Below, piece after piece: positions 1 through 13,709 of a DNA stretch of 64,000 bases. Below the pieces are notes generated by a model, which worked only from the letters and a program-made list of their open reading frames with translations, was not told the origin of the DNA and did no database searches. Every line of letters starts with the position of its first letter. The stretch's first letter is position 1. Origin of the DNA: Brachynemurus nebulosus. Lineage: Eukaryota > Arthropoda > Insecta > Neuroptera > Myrmeleontidae. The stretch is taken from the NCBI GenBank assembly GCA_035578155.1, contig JAPWDM010000011.1:21614375-21678374 (forward strand), read 5' to 3'. Made by a program: the position numbers and the translations under genes.

Positions 1-2616
1 CATTTAAAAGATTTATATATTTTATTTGAATCACGGAAATAAAAAAAAATATTTATGTGAGAAAAATACGTCTAGTGATATATAAAAGAGATACCTACAT
101 ATTATGTTATAGGTATGTTGCTATAAATTTCAACTGTAGATATCTGTTGAACAATCATTTATTGTAGTGATGATCTCAAGTTGATTTGTGAATCAATCTA
201 CTTTTGTGTCACGATAAATCGTGACAAAATTGTTTTAAGGTAATTTTTAAACCAATATGTATAAGAGGGCAAGAATATTTCACTCCTAAAATACATTTTT
301 AAATAAAATATAAAGTTAAAAGTGTTTTCGTCTGAGGCAGAGATGATCAGGGCTGGGTATTTTTGTGATTTTGGCTTGGTTTTTTTGAAACCTTTCAGAA
401 CAACATATGGATTAACTTCTGCTACCTACATATATCAACCAAGGAGTCTAACACATTTTCATATATAGGATGAGTCGTGACCCCTGCCCCAAATTACACT
501 AACAATAAGTAATAATTCATGACAAACTAAACAAGAAACCTTAATAGACCTTGTAGCCAGGATGTATAATGTCGAAGAAAATAACTCCTAAAAAATTTTG
601 ATAGCCACTGGTTTACCAATAATGTTGTATCATATAACCAACATTTTCACGTACTCATAATCAAATATTAAATAATACGCAATGTAATTAAACTTCAAGT
701 TAGGACTAAAAATTGTAAAATAAAAAAACTACTCATAAACACATTAAGAATTTAAATGCTTAACACTTATAAATTACAATGAAAACACAAATATTAAAGC
801 ACAAAATCATAAAACTAACGATGGATAATAACAAAAAATAATTAATATTACACAACACAAAAAATTAAAAATGAGAGATCTAACCCAAAACCCAAAAGCA
901 GAACTAAACTTTTAATATCACCAGCACATGCGATACATAGCGTACATAGGTACATACAGGTCAATAAAATGGGCAGTGCACATGCTCCGTGCAAAAAGTG
1001 TGTATGTATGTGTGTTAAATCTCAAATATATATGTAGTTACACCAGTGATTCCAAAACAGTGGCCTCGAAATTTTAAAAATTAATTTTTTCGAAAACTAA
1101 ACACCATATAAGAAAATCGTATTAGGATTTTTTGTTCAACTTTTTGTGGCCTATCATCAGTTTTAATCTGGGGCAGTCGTTACGGTTCACCCCGTATAAT
1201 CTGTATAATATTAAAATTCTGTGCAGCCAATAAACCGATTAATCAGTACTTTTCACCTCTATTTTTTTAAATAACCCCTTTAGTAGGCTTGCCGCTGGCT
1301 TTACGCACATGAATCAAAAGCCCTCGCGCAAAATGTTGCTAAAGAGAGCTTTTTCTTAAAGATATTAATAATCAGAGAATTGAAGCAACAACTCTAACAG
1401 TTGCTTACATACAACAGTAGCTTTTTTGCATTATTGCTAAATACCTTGTTTCTTTTTCGTATTATGCCGATAATAGCAGGTAGAGTCGTGAATAAAAATA
1501 GCTTCGTTGGATATTTTTAAATTCGAGCAAGAAATATACGTTAATAAATAATTTTTATAATAACTAGCTGTTTTCCAATTTAATACCTATTTCTTAGAAA
1601 ACATTGTTATTACATTCATGTACCTGTTTGTTATTGATGTAGTACAAGTTAATAATTTTCATGAAAATTCCTGAGGAAAAATTCTTTTCATTCCTAACTG
1701 GAAAAATATTTTTCAAAAAATTCACTAATTAAAGTATTTGTATATGTATGCGTATCTAGTTTTGGTAGCTTTATTTAAAATTTGTCACAATTCTATAGCA
1801 TATAATTTTTTCTATATTCCCTATTCGCAGTGGTTATGTAATGATACTTTTGTTATCAAGCGGGCATACACTGTGAATATAGTGCATATACCTGCTGTGT
1901 TTAATAAAAAAACAGAATAGAAAGCAACAACGCAGCATGGTATCATATAGAGAGAGCGAGTATAATTAATTTTTTTTTATTTTCGGCGAAAAATAAGTTT
2001 TAAAATATTGTTTTTTATAATTCAAAAAGAGTCGTTTGTTGTTATATTTATTTTCCTGTTTTTCTTCCGCTGTCTCGTTTTTTAATGGAGAAAATGATTT
2101 ATTATTGTTTCGGTAACTTTTGTTCTAATAACAGCATAACTCAATATATTGACAGTATATTTCAATTAAAGGAACACACCGTACACCAACGTTATGCTAA
2201 AATGTAGCAATCTTAGCGTGTATTGTGTCAATTTAACGCGTTTAGGTTGTAAAAATAACCAAATGACAAACTAACCATAAGTAAATTAATCTACTATTTA
2301 CTAATCCTAATCATATCATATCCGCGCGTATCTCCTAACTCGAAAATATCCTTTTTTGTATCACATCACTTTTTCTATCAAATTTTTTGTGTATTTGGGT
2401 TTTTTAAAAAAATTGACGGGAGAGTACGATTAAAATATTATTTTCAGGAAAGGGTAATTATTTGCAATTGAGACAAGCAAGTGTTAAATACAAATCAGAA
2501 TAGGTAGTACAGCCGTCACTCAAGTTATTGACGATTTAACTTAGAGCTTATGACCACTGATCGCAGTTTCAGTCATAAAAAAGTAAAAATAAGAAAAGAA
2601 TTTGATACACCTTGAA
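1..2616. other. AT-rich intergenic DNA
   Basis: Only short chance frames, the longest 60 codons. No exon, RNA gene or clear repeat was recognised. Confidence 0.6.
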
Positions 2617-2726
2617 TTTGTTACAGATTCAGTTAAAAAAAATCATGTAAGCTTACAAGATTGTATATTATATAATACAATCTCAAGTAAGCTTACATGA
2701 TTTTTTGTAACTGAATCTGTAACAAA
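2617..2726. repeat. 110-bp near-perfect hairpin
   Basis: TTTGTTACAGATTCAGTTA at the left pairs with TAACTGAATCTGTAACAAA at the right. Pairing continues through AATCATGTAAGCTTAC to the centre near 2671, with few mismatches. It is likely a tiny foldback MITE. Confidence 0.8.
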
Positions 2727-3765
2727 ATAACCTTAAAATGTAAGAAAATTGTTTCATTTTTAAACGTTTAATAAAACTATATTCGTCAACAACTGAGAAA
2801 ACTTATAATTTTTCGGTTTTGTTTAATAATAAGATCTACTCTCCATATATATTATTTTGGTAGATATATATTCTAAAATGTAAGTTAGGTACTTATAGCA
2901 TTCTTTTGGTGAACAGGTTAAACAGGTTAACATTTTTATTCTGTTAAGTCGAAATTTGTGTTAATATTTTCATTTAACACAAACACACAAACACGAAATG
3001 TTACATTAACGCAGGGTTGTGTTACTTATTTAACACTAAAATTTTAACCACTGGTTTTTTCTTACCAGAACATAAATTTTTTTACTGTGTACATGCACAA
3101 GTGAAGTTAATAAATATAAGTGTTTGAGAACCGATTTTAAGAATATTTTCGGTCCTACAGAATAATTAAACAAAACTGTTACAGAAAACAAACTGTTTGA
3201 AAAAGATAATTTGTTACTTGTATAGATTAAAAGTAAGGAACTAAGTCATTATAACGTATAATTGAGGACGGAGGTCAAAATTTTGGTATTTTAAATGAAA
3301 TTCATATTTTACGTAACGAAAATATAATCAAAAAATGGTACTGCTACTATATAAAATTAATTCAAAGACAATATACATAAATAACTACAACAAAGAGAAA
3401 AATTATGATACTTTTAAAATGTGATAAAATACAACATGTTTCAAGAAATATTAATCACGTCTAGTAAATTGTTTTGTAAAACATAAAGACAGAGAAGGAA
3501 ATAGATAGAATAACAAATAATAGATCTTACTAGAGACACTGAAATATTAATAAATCAAGCGGTTTAATCTGTTTTAGACTGTTTTGTTGTGTTGAGAACA
3601 ACAAAATATATATATTTATACACTAAAATACGCTTCATTATTATTTGAAACAGAGGAAAAAAAATTGTGTAAATATTTTTTCCCGAAAGACTGTGAAAAT
3701 TGCCACACCAAAGTGCAATTTGCTTATTCGGATATGTACAGGAAACATACTGTGAGAACATTTAG

Positions 3766-4506
3766 GCTGACGAGCACCAAATCAGAGAAATTTACTACTT
3801 TAGTTTTGTAAACTACTTTAGTTAGAACTAAAGAAGTATTAAACTACTATAGTATTTTACTACATTAGTTTTGCTCGGAGAGCTCATTCACAAAGTACTT
3901 CTTTAGTTCCAACTACTTTAGTTTTCTCTAAATACTCTTTTAGTTATTAGAAATGTGTGATGTAACATAAAAATTTTATCAGAAGAAGTTAAAAATTATG
4001 ATTTGGGTGGCATCCACTATAAACAAAAAATCTTTAGAGAACAAATTTTTAGTTTCCTAGTATCTTTTTTTTCTTGAAAATTTTGAAAATTAATAAAAAA
4101 ATTCTATCTCTTTCATTTTTCTTATCTGGTGCGCATACCCCCCCCCCCCAAAAAAAAGCTTGATTGTATACACGTCTGCCTTTTCTATTTTGAGCAGTTC
4201 GTACATTACTCGGTGTAGCAATGGGGAGAATAAGGACGGACAAATCAAAATCATGGTTAATCCAAAATTAAACTGAAAAAAAATTTTTTTTCATAAAAAA
4301 AGTTAATTAAAAAAATTAGAAAACCTGACTGCGTAAAAAGCAGACTAAAACGGTGGAAACAAGATGAAATAGAGAAAAAGAAAAATGAATAAATAATAAT
4401 TGCACCAAGTTAAATAGAAATGTCTGATGCCTCTGACTGCTTTATTTTTTAATCATTTTTCTTTTTCTCTACTTGATTTTAATTGTGTTTGAAAATTATT
4501 TAAAAG

Positions 4507-4577
<71 letters not shown>

Positions 4578-5034
4578 GCATGCAGCGGCTGGCTTTTCAC
4601 ATTCAGCCTGGTTAATTTGCCCCCAAATAATTGGAAACTGACTTTAATATTTGACATTAGTTTATTACCATATTACAACATCTAATTAAAAACTCAAAAA
4701 AATGTTCAGTTACGAAAATAAACCGAAATGAAGGCACAAAAATGCAGGTCACCAATGTTTTTTAAAAATACTCTTTTACATACTCCTGCTAGAGGGTAGG
4801 AGTATATTTTGGCTTTGTATACTCTCTTACTTACTACTTTAGTATTATACTCCATAGTGGTGCACACCAGCAATTGTTTACTCTCAAGAGAATATTTTCA
4901 ATACTTCTTTAGTAAAATACTCCACAACTGAAAATACTACATTAGTATAGAAAGTAATTGAAATCGTCAATTTTTCACTCTTTTAGTAAAATACTAAGTT
5001 AGTTACAAAATCTCCTGGTTGGTGCTCGTCAGCT
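3766..5034. mobile_element. TIR element with GCTGACGAGCACCAA ends and ACTAAAGAAGTA arrays
   Basis: The left GCTGACGAGCACCAA at 3766 is matched by TTGGTGCTCGTCAGC ending at 5034. Both subterminal regions are packed with variants of ACTACTTTAGTT and AGTATTTTACTAAAG. A poly-C tract (4140) and a (TA)n array (4524-4573) lie inside. Target duplication unclear (TTAG/TTAA-like). No coding region. Confidence 0.65.
4524..4573. repeat. (TA)n microsatellite
   Basis: About 50 bp of perfect TA repeats directly after an A-rich tract. Confidence 0.95.
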
Positions 5035-5169
5035 TAAGTATCGTGATAAACAAAATCAATTGCAAAACCAAAACCAGTATTAAATATACTCTAGAACAGT
5101 GTTTCTCAATCTTTTTTCAATCAGGGCGTGGTTAAATGTCAGATCATCTTGTGCTTTTTAGGTTCGAGA

Positions 5170-5596
5170 TTTTTCGAACCGTTAAAAATTCATATCTCTA
5201 AAAATGTTAACTTTATCGTGAAAAGTCATAGGACCTTTTTTATTTGTATTTCAATAAAGAATATAAAAAAAATTTGTCCGGTTGGGAAAATACTTAAAGG
5301 TAAGCGACGCATACTTCTGAGCGCGCGAAATTAACAATTAAAAAACAGGTATAAACAATGAAATTTTTTTTACATCTCTATTAAGAATATTATTAACTAT
5401 TGTATAAAGAATTAAAAAAAATATTATTTATATATATTTTTTTTAATATATTTTTCATGGGTCAAAAGTACCCAAATTTGAAATTTTTCGAACCTTTAAA
5501 AATTCATATCTCTGAAAATATTAACTTTATCGTGAAAAGTCATAGGACCTTTTTTATTTGTATTTCAATAAAGAATATAAAAAAAATTTTTCCGGT
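5170..5596 (+). repeat. Pair of ~113-bp direct repeats
   Basis: The block 5170-5283, starting TTTTTCGAACC and ending TCCGGT, recurs at 5484-5596 with few changes, about 314 bp apart. Both contain AACTTTATCGTGAAAAGTCA. Function unknown; probably transposon-derived. Confidence 0.75.
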
Positions 5597-6058
5597 GAAA
5601 AATAACAATTCCTTGCAATTGTTTAAACAATTTCCGTTTAAACAATATGGCACGGGGTTGCCCCATGGCAACATGCATTTATATCATCAGTAGGACAATT
5701 TGAAGAGGATCGCATAAAAAAATTGAGGTGAAATAGTTTTCGGTACTCATGCGCCGATTCCTCCTGGACTAACTATGTAATTCAAAAAAATATTGACATT
5801 TTTTTTCAGCACGGTTAAAAATTTTTGTAATTTACACATCTTTTTGCGACTGACGAGATACTTTTATGACCCGGAAAAAATCCACGGACCGAATTATGAC
5901 CGAGAGCAACAATTTTAATGCGAGACCAAAAAAACATTTTTGTTTAGATATTACTTAAACATGAATCTGTGAGTATTACCTTCAAACTGGGATGTCTATG
6001 AATTATCTTATATTCAGAGTAATGTTCCTCTGAGTTTTCCTTATTTTCCTTTTATATA

Positions 6059-6131
<73 letters not shown>
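6059..6131. repeat. (TA)n microsatellite
   Basis: About 70 bp of TA repeats; no other content. Confidence 0.95.
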
Positions 6132-6134
<3 letters not shown>

Positions 6135-6858
6135 CCTTTAAAAGATATAAATCTTCATTTAGATTTTATAGTATTGATATATAATACCTATATATAATAC
6201 CTACATTTTACTCACCATTCTGGTATGTTTGAATATTTTTTTATTCACTGTGAATGTACTTACGTTGATATTAGAATCGACATTTTTACAGAATGTTTCA
6301 GAATTGTTAAAAAACTTGCTAAATAAATATAATATTAAATTCACAAGTTTTTCAAATATCTGTCTTTATTTTCTTTTTTTCTTCATTAGGTGCGCAACAG
6401 CTAAGTGCAACGGTTAGCAGTCTGCGTCTCCTTTTAGATTAGTACATAATGTTAAAATTGTTATATTTGACAGAATAAATATAAAATAAATATCATATTG
6501 TTATTCAAAAGTATATTTACACTACGATTCAGTCAAAGCATTTCGGATCTAGTTTAATGCAATAAACAGATAACAACTAGAGTTAAATAATAATCAATAA
6601 CTAAGCGTGTTGCTACTATACTATGATAATAAGATGTACACCGAACAACGCACTACTTTCTTATAACTTCTTTATTCGCCGCATAGAACCTGGATTCGAA
6701 ATGTTTTGATGAGCCACAAGATATGATATATACTAAAAGTATCGGGGTACCTGGTCACACTAATGAAGATATTTTTTTTCTTTGTCACTCACGTAAGGGT
6801 TAATCGGTTTTCACAAAGTATTGAGAAGAGGAACTCAGGAAAAAGTCAGTCATTCTTG

Positions 6859-8873
6859 GGGGGATATTTTAGTCTAGAAATTCAAAAAAAAAAATATTTT
6901 TTTTGCATATTTTCAAAGTTTGTATGAAGCAGGGATCGTTGATTAAAAAAAAATGTAAATATAATACACCATAAATGACTCAGACTGCCCGAAACGAGTA
7001 TTTTAAACTCATTTTTCTCGAAACTTTGTTTCTTAAAACGGTTGACATGATATCTCCAGTTCTAGTAGACCAGCTGCTTTGAAATTTTATACAAAACTCC
7101 TTTTAATATTGAGGGTTTTTGAAAATTTTTTTTACTACTTTTAAAAAATTGTCAAAAATGAAAAACGACGGAGAAAAAACCTTTTTTTCACATTGACGGC
7201 ATTTTGTCAAAATTTTTTTTTTGAATCGCTCTCGTCCAACGAAAATGACATCCTTACTCTTTGAGCATTCACTAAGATTTTATGTTTCAGATCACTGAGG
7301 TGATCAGAATCATGTCAATCAAGGGGCAGCTTTTTTCTTGAGTCCCTACCTTGTCGGCCTGTACTTTTTCAATTTTGACTCCTTTTCATTTGTTTTGACT
7401 TTTTTGTATTTTTTAAATGTTAGGGGCGGGGTAAGGTATTAAAATAATTTTTTTTAAATTTTTTTTTTTAATTGAATGCATAATATCTCAAGAATATTGT
7501 CTCAAAATTTCAAATTGATTGGAGCAAAACTGACGAAGTTATAAGTACCTGGCAGATGTTTCGCTCTATATATATCTCACTCTCAGTTCTCTTATAGAAA
7601 TTTCAATGCAAGTACAAATGTGTTTATACCTGTACTGTATATTTTGTCAGTGTAGAGTACAAAATTTAGTTTAGCAGTAAGTATTCTATACAGGGCCAGA
7701 TTTACCCCAAGTGCCGCCCTGGGCACCATGAAAAATGCCGCCGCTGGAAGAAAATCGTGTCAACTATTCACTAAAAAAAATAAGTGACGAGCAAAGAAAA
7801 TTCCTTTTTTTTACTTTTTTCTACAAAAAATAAGTAATGAGATGAAAAAAAGTCAAATTGTCACATTGTGTTCCAAGTTTTAACGCCTTGTGCCCCTAGT
7901 GTAAATTCAGCAGTGAGAATATCAAAATACTATAGAAAGTATAGAGATTATTACTTCTGAATTGGAAATAGAATGACAGATAAATTGTTGCCAATTATTT
8001 TTATAAATTTGTAAAATAAGTTACAAAAGTTAACTTGAAGAAACTTCGTATGAATAAAAATGTTTTTATTCTGAATAACAATTGCATCAAATGTTTTCAG
8101 TTTGAATAAATGGGCCCTTCCAAAAAGTGTGCCTTAGGCAATTGCCTAATTTGCATTTAGGTAAATCCGGAACTGATTCTATATCAGTTTTATACAAGAA
8201 TTTTTAAGTGTTCAAAACTTTAAAGCGCTCCCCATAACTCACGTTTTCAAAGCCGGTGCCCCTCATAACTTCAAAACCACAGAACCGATCCTTTTGAAAT
8301 TTTGAACACTATTTCTGTACATAATTTACGAGATAACGCTGGAGAGTTTTTTTCAAATTTATCAATATTTTTTATTTTGCAATAATAAATTAGCCGATTT
8401 CTTTCGCCAAAAATCGTGTTTCTCCTTTGTAAGTGTTCCAAAAAAGTGAAGAATTGAAATTTCGAAAAACCCTCCCAGCGTTACCTGAACAAAACTATTA
8501 TATAACGAATGAACTTTCATTTTTTTTATTTCGGATGATCCAGCACCAAGTTATGAGGGGTATCGCAATTCGACTTTTTTGTGAGACACGTCCGAACAAT
8601 TGCTGCCATTACTGTATTTTTTTAATATTTCTTCGTGAAAATTTTTTACAATATTCTTCGAATGTCTTACTTTAATGTGCCATTGGTTTTAATAAAGAGA
8701 TTTTAACTGTGTCGTCACAACAAAATAACAAAAACATGCCTTTTTTGTACGAATTAACCTTACCCCCTCCTTAATAAAGAACTGATAAAAACCAGTAGTG
8801 AAAACGTTTAAGAGTTTTTATTTATTATGCCTGAAAAAACACCAAAAATTTGACGGTTTAGACTAGAATATCC
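6859..8873. mobile_element. TIR element with GGGGATATTYTAGTCTA ends
   Basis: The left end GGGGATATTTTAGTCTAGA and the right end, reversed, GGGGATATTCTAGTCTAAA match over about 18 bp. The interior has phrases such as AACCGATCCTTTTGAAATTT, common in decayed insect transposons, but no usable frame. No clear target duplication. It is split by the hAT element at 7691-8175. Confidence 0.6.
7691..8175. mobile_element. Non-autonomous hAT element (485 bp)
   Basis: Ends CAGGGCCAGATTTACC and GGTAAATCCGGAACTG. The 8-bp direct repeat ATTCTATA is perfect (7683-7690 and 8176-8183). Inside are GTGCCGCCCTGGGCAC and GTGCCTTAGGCAATTGCCTA. No coding region. It interrupts the larger element at 6859-8873. Confidence 0.9.
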
Positions 8874-8999
8874 CCTTAAAGTACCTATCTATCTAGCGTG
8901 GCAAATGAACGTTAAAATTAAACCCTAAAAAGCATGAACTGTAAAATCCAATGACGTCTCAATTAAAATTATTAAAATTTTTGTAACATCCTGTTATCG

Positions 9000-9290
9000 C
9001 ATATTCACATTGAACCACGATGTCGTCGCTGTGTAACCAACGATCGTATCGTCTGCTCGTCTGTCTGTCATCGTTAAAACTACTACGTATACGTTCTCAT
9101 ATTATCATTCAGTGGCGTGATGAACGACGAGCGAACGTCGGCTGTGGCTGGCGATGCTCTATACTCGTGGATGAGTTTTGTTGCAACTTCCAGTTGAATG
9201 TCAAACAAAATGATTGATTCCGTTTTCCCAGGGTACGGCGTGACGCGGACGTCAAGGATGGCTACGGATGGATATGTTTTATCTCTAGTC
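9000..9290 (+). promoter_or_regulatory. CpG-rich island, possible promoter or first exon
   Basis: This block is clearly richer in G+C and CG dinucleotides than its surroundings (CGTCGTCGCTG, CGACGAGCGAACGTCGG). TTCAGTG at 9109-9114 fits an arthropod initiator. Short frames open here (65 residues from 9020, 25 residues from 9120) but resemble nothing I know. It could be the 5' end of a gene extending beyond what I can follow. Confidence 0.3.
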
Positions 9291-9297
9291 GTTTTGA

Positions 9298-9480
<183 letters not shown>

Positions 9481-9539
9481 TTTTTTTCCAAATTCAATAT
9501 TTCTATTATCGTATTGGATGACGTCTCATAAATCATAAC

Positions 9540-12500
9540 ACTACGTATCTAATGTCTCGGTGCAATGCACAAAAGTGCATATTCAATATCATTTTCTTTT
9601 TTTTTGGGCAACCATTGCTTCATTTTAAAGCGGAATAACAAGTGCAAATCGTAAATATTGCTGTAATTCCCGTTTCGTCAATGGGAAATAGAAAATTGTA
9701 TGTACATCGGCATGTATTACGTATTTTTGTTTAGTAGTTCGCTGGCAGTTTGTAGAAGCAAAAAAAAAGAAAATATGGAATTCAATTGTTTAATTTGACA
9801 CGGTATACGTCAGAATAGAGTTTGATATGAAAAATCTTTCAGTGCAGAATGAGATGAAAATAGGAGTTTAACAATTTATTATTTTATTTTTATCGAAATT
9901 ATCAACAAAGTGACCGAGTTTATTCACTAGTACTTGCATTGATAAGGAAATGTTGCAGCGATCGGTTGGGTCTATGAAATTCAGCAGTTTCTTTTCACAG
10001 TTTCAAAAAAGTATATTTTATACTTTACGAAAACAGTTGTAGATGTTGTAGATGTATACCTTCCAAATTTTATCAGTTTCCTGATCCTGAAATCATACTA
10101 TAACGCAATGGAGATTGTGAAATGTAATCAAAGTATTAAAAAATCACCAAGTGCGTATTGGATACATATTAAGCCAGGATTTCTCAGTAGCTTTTGCAAC
10201 GAACGCGGATGGTCCGCAGTGTAATTCGACGATGTTAGTCCCTGCTAGCACGTGTTTAATTGTTGAATTTCACCAGGTCATGGATTCGTAGTTGTTGGTT
10301 CATCAAATGATATACTTTGTTCACTTTTAATCTTTAATTTATTTTGCTAATCGTCGTTTAGATTACAATGGGTTTTTTCCACTAATTACATAAAATTCGA
10401 TATGCTTTAAAATATTTGTACTCTACAAAATGAATGCCTTTATCATTTTTTTTCTTTTGTTTTAATTTAAATTTTTATTAGTTTTAAGTTAGTTTAGTAT
10501 TTCATATTTTATTCTTTTATTAGTTTTTTATGTTTTAATCATTTCGTTGGTTCATATTTATACTTTTTCAAATTTCAATTTTTAATTTTAAATATATATT
10601 CTAATTCTTTAACTTTTTACGTCTTTTCTTTCTTGTTACTTAAACCCGAATAATATCCCAATTTTTTTTCGTTCTCCCGCTACCCTGTCTTATAACTTCC
10701 CCTACATCGTCCCTTTCCCTATATGGTTAAGTTTTTCACTTCTTATTTTGATTGGTTACTATTATACCCCTTAAACTTCTCTTTCAAAGGCACTCAAACA
10801 AGTACTCTAACCATTTTTCACTTGTTCCTGTGTAACTAACTCTGTAATACTTATGATAATACAGATATCAGTACTTGTTATGTAAAATAAAACTTGAGAT
10901 TCCAATACCGGCCACTAGATGGCTCTATATTATGTTCTAATTAGCAATTGCGTCAACCATTAAACAAGCCCTAAGCGTGTGGAAAACTGTGGATAGCAGT
11001 GTGCCAGTGTGTGCTTGATACCGTTTAAGGCATTTAGTTAGTCGATATCGGTCACTCAATGCACAACGTATTATTATGTATTGTCGGACCATTGTTAGCT
11101 TGGACCCCACCTTGCTCCGTCCGACAATACGTGTTTTGTAATTGTGTGTGTTTCAACTGACACAGTTACAAAGATCAAACTAACACCACTACACACAGTG
11201 TATACGTACACAACATAGTGGTGGGAAATACAGGGGATTTTTTGTCTACAGTGGTATCACTAGTGCAGAGATAGCAACTTGGCTTCTGATTATTCTGTGC
11301 CATTAACGCGTGTATTTCATTGAATCGCCACTAAATGACAGTATTAGCTCTAGGCGCCGTTTTCAAAAGCAAATTCCATTAATATTGCCACCGTTATACT
11401 TTTCACAGTTTCTATATATATTATATCATATTATAAATATGTTCAATAAATTGACATAAACATGTGTTACTGAGGTTACTATGAGAGCCAATTTTACAAA
11501 AAATTTGATTCTGTATCTACCCCCCCCCCTAGGAAGTTGGAAATCCTGCTAACGATGTGATTCTCGCGATTTCAAAAATTTAATCTTGGTCCCGAAATAC
11601 TTTAAAGATCAGGATGCTCTGCTATCATCGTATTTTTTTATCAATTAACTTAAATTATTATATAATAGTGTGATGAAGAAGTGCATTGACACTAATTTTT
11701 CATATAAAAATCATACATACATAAAAACAGCCTACTATATACAAACGTCAAATTTGAATGGTAAATGTGATGACAATTGAGAAACTATCGACGAATGGAA
11801 AAATTAAATCAATTATATGGTAGGTACATTCAGATCTACAAAATTTAGGTTATAAGTTATGTACATTAAATGCATTTTAATAATAGTCTGACTTTTTTAA
11901 CACCAGATGTCTTATTGTCATTTGGCAGATTCCACTAGTCTCTTATAAAATACTAAAGATACTTACATACATATATTCATACACGTAAATGAAAAATAAA
12001 CTTTTAATAAAGAAAAATTCCAAGTTATAATTTAGAAATTTGAGAATATTCAAATGTTATATGTCGCAATAATCAGAATTTATTACGAACATTGATAAAA
12101 CTATATATAAGAAATAAATCGTATATAGGTATCTATTACATCCATACATTTATGTTATTTTATAAAATTCTATTTTGATGTCATAAATAAAAGAGATAAT
12201 CTAAAAATAAAACTCATATAAACAGTCTTATGTACCTACCTTGTCTTTTTTCATAATATAGAAATATGAATACATTATTCAGTAAATTTGTACAATATCG
12301 TACAAAAACTTTGAACATTTCATAGAATTGTTTTAGCTATACCTCAACTACTTAACCAGTAAACTTGAAATTTTACAGAGAAGGACATAGGCCTTTTTCT
12401 ACGCCCGACCAACATTTTATTTCAATGGAAAAATTTCGAAGAAAAAGTAACAACTAACTGTCCAAAGTGACACGATATTTAGTACTTAGGATTGTTATTT

Positions 12501-12940
12501 GATGTTTTACCTACTCGTTGTGGTTTTAACTTGATGTCATAATTTCAAATACCACACGAGTGAAGCTGCGGGTAAATGCTAGATTTATACAATAAACGAG
12601 AAATGCATGGGAATTTCGTAAACTAAAGAAGTGAAATGTCACTATTAAATTACCTACCATACGGTGTGTTTCAAAAGATACTGATGAAGAATCACAGTTT
12701 TTTTTTTAATTTAATCAGGTTTATATTGTCCTCTTAAACCTAAAAGCGTATCAAAATTTCTATTACACTGGTGAACAGTGATTTTGTTAAACAAATTCGA
12801 ATCGCTTTTTTAAATAATACTACCTATCCACAAATAAACATTATACTTAGATTTGTTCAATCACCCTCAGTTTCTGTTAAACAAAACTGATTACACGAAT
12901 TTTGCTTACTGACCTAAGCCTAAGCGAAACGCTCTTATAC
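9540..12940. other. Intergenic, no gene recognised
   Basis: AT-rich with a T-rich stretch (10.44-10.62 kb), a more balanced block with an inverted repeat (10.9-11.3 kb), a poly-C run (11,521), and a phrase GAAGCTGCGGGTAAATGC at 12,562 that resembles the end of common insect repeats. Confidence 0.5.
11078..11130. repeat. Inverted repeat GTATTGTCGGAC ... GTCCGACAATAC
   Basis: Perfect 12-bp arms separated by 29 bp within a stretch of more balanced base composition (10.9-11.3 kb). It may be part of a decayed element. Confidence 0.6.
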
Positions 12941-12947
12941 TAGGTAA

Positions 12948-13702
12948 ACGAAATGTTCTTCACCCTCTTTTAATAAATCCTGAAGATGTATTGCTACCTC
13001 CATTCAAGGGCGGATCAAACCAGTTGAAAAGGGGGGAGGGCTGCCTCTAATCCCAGGAGGAATTTTGGAGAATTGTGTGTTCTGAATGTATGTTTAACTA
13101 AAAAAAGTTACCTATTGTCGGTCAAGGGGGGGGGGGGCTGTAGCCCCTACAGGTACCCCCTGGATCCGCCTATGCCTCCATTGCACATCAAACTCGGACT
13201 TATGAAAAACTTTGTCAAAGCTATGGACACTAATGGAAATGGTTTTTGTTACTTGAAACAGAAATTTCCAAATATCAGCGATGCTGAAATAAAAAAGGGT
13301 ATATTTGCAGGGCCACAAATTAGATACCTACGGACTAATAAACAGTTTGAATAAAAACTTAATCCGATTGAAAAATCTGCTTAGACATGTTTTCGAAATA
13401 TTGTTTATAATTATTTTGGAAACCACAGGACCAAAAACTATAAAGAGTTGGTTAGCAACTTCTTAACAGCTTACAAGGATATGGGATGCAATATATCACT
13501 TAAAATACACCTTTTACACTCACACTTGGATTTTTTTTCTCACAATTTGGGGGCCATTAGCGACGAACACGGTGAGCGGTTCCATTAGAAAATATCTAAC
13601 ATGGGAAAACGGTACCAAGGCAAGTGGAGTGCGAACATGTTAGCTGACTACTATTGGACACTCAAAGGAGATATAAGTTATAAGAATAAAATTAAAATAT
13701 AA
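12948..13702 (+). pseudogene. Transposon-type protein fragment (LPPLHIKLGL...GERFH family), broken
   Basis: Joined around the MITE at 13005-13174, the frame reads NPEDVLLPPLHIKLGLMKNF and on to GIFAGPQIRYL. After a stop and a gap, FGNHRTKNYKELV, LKIHLLHSHLDFF and GERFH follow, then a TAG at 13585-13587 and KRYQGKWSANMLADYYWTLK. I recognise this as a protein pattern recurring in many arthropod genomes, repeat-associated, but cannot name the superfamily. It is a non-functional 3' fragment with several stops. Confidence 0.75.
13005..13174. mobile_element. 170-bp hAT MITE inside the coding fragment
   Basis: Ends CAAGGGCGGATC and GATCCGCCTATG, with a perfect 8-bp target duplication CCTCCATT (12997-13004 and 13175-13182). 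Removing it restores the reading LLPPLHIKLG of the interrupted fragment. The centre has a G12 run and GTAGCCCC motifs. Confidence 0.88.
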
Positions 13703-13709
13703 GTTATTT

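Noticed and set aside
10860..11280. Possible LTR with a TGGTATCA primer-binding-like string at 11,251
   Set aside because: No matching second LTR, no TG..CA pair and no retroviral-type coding remnant were found in the window.
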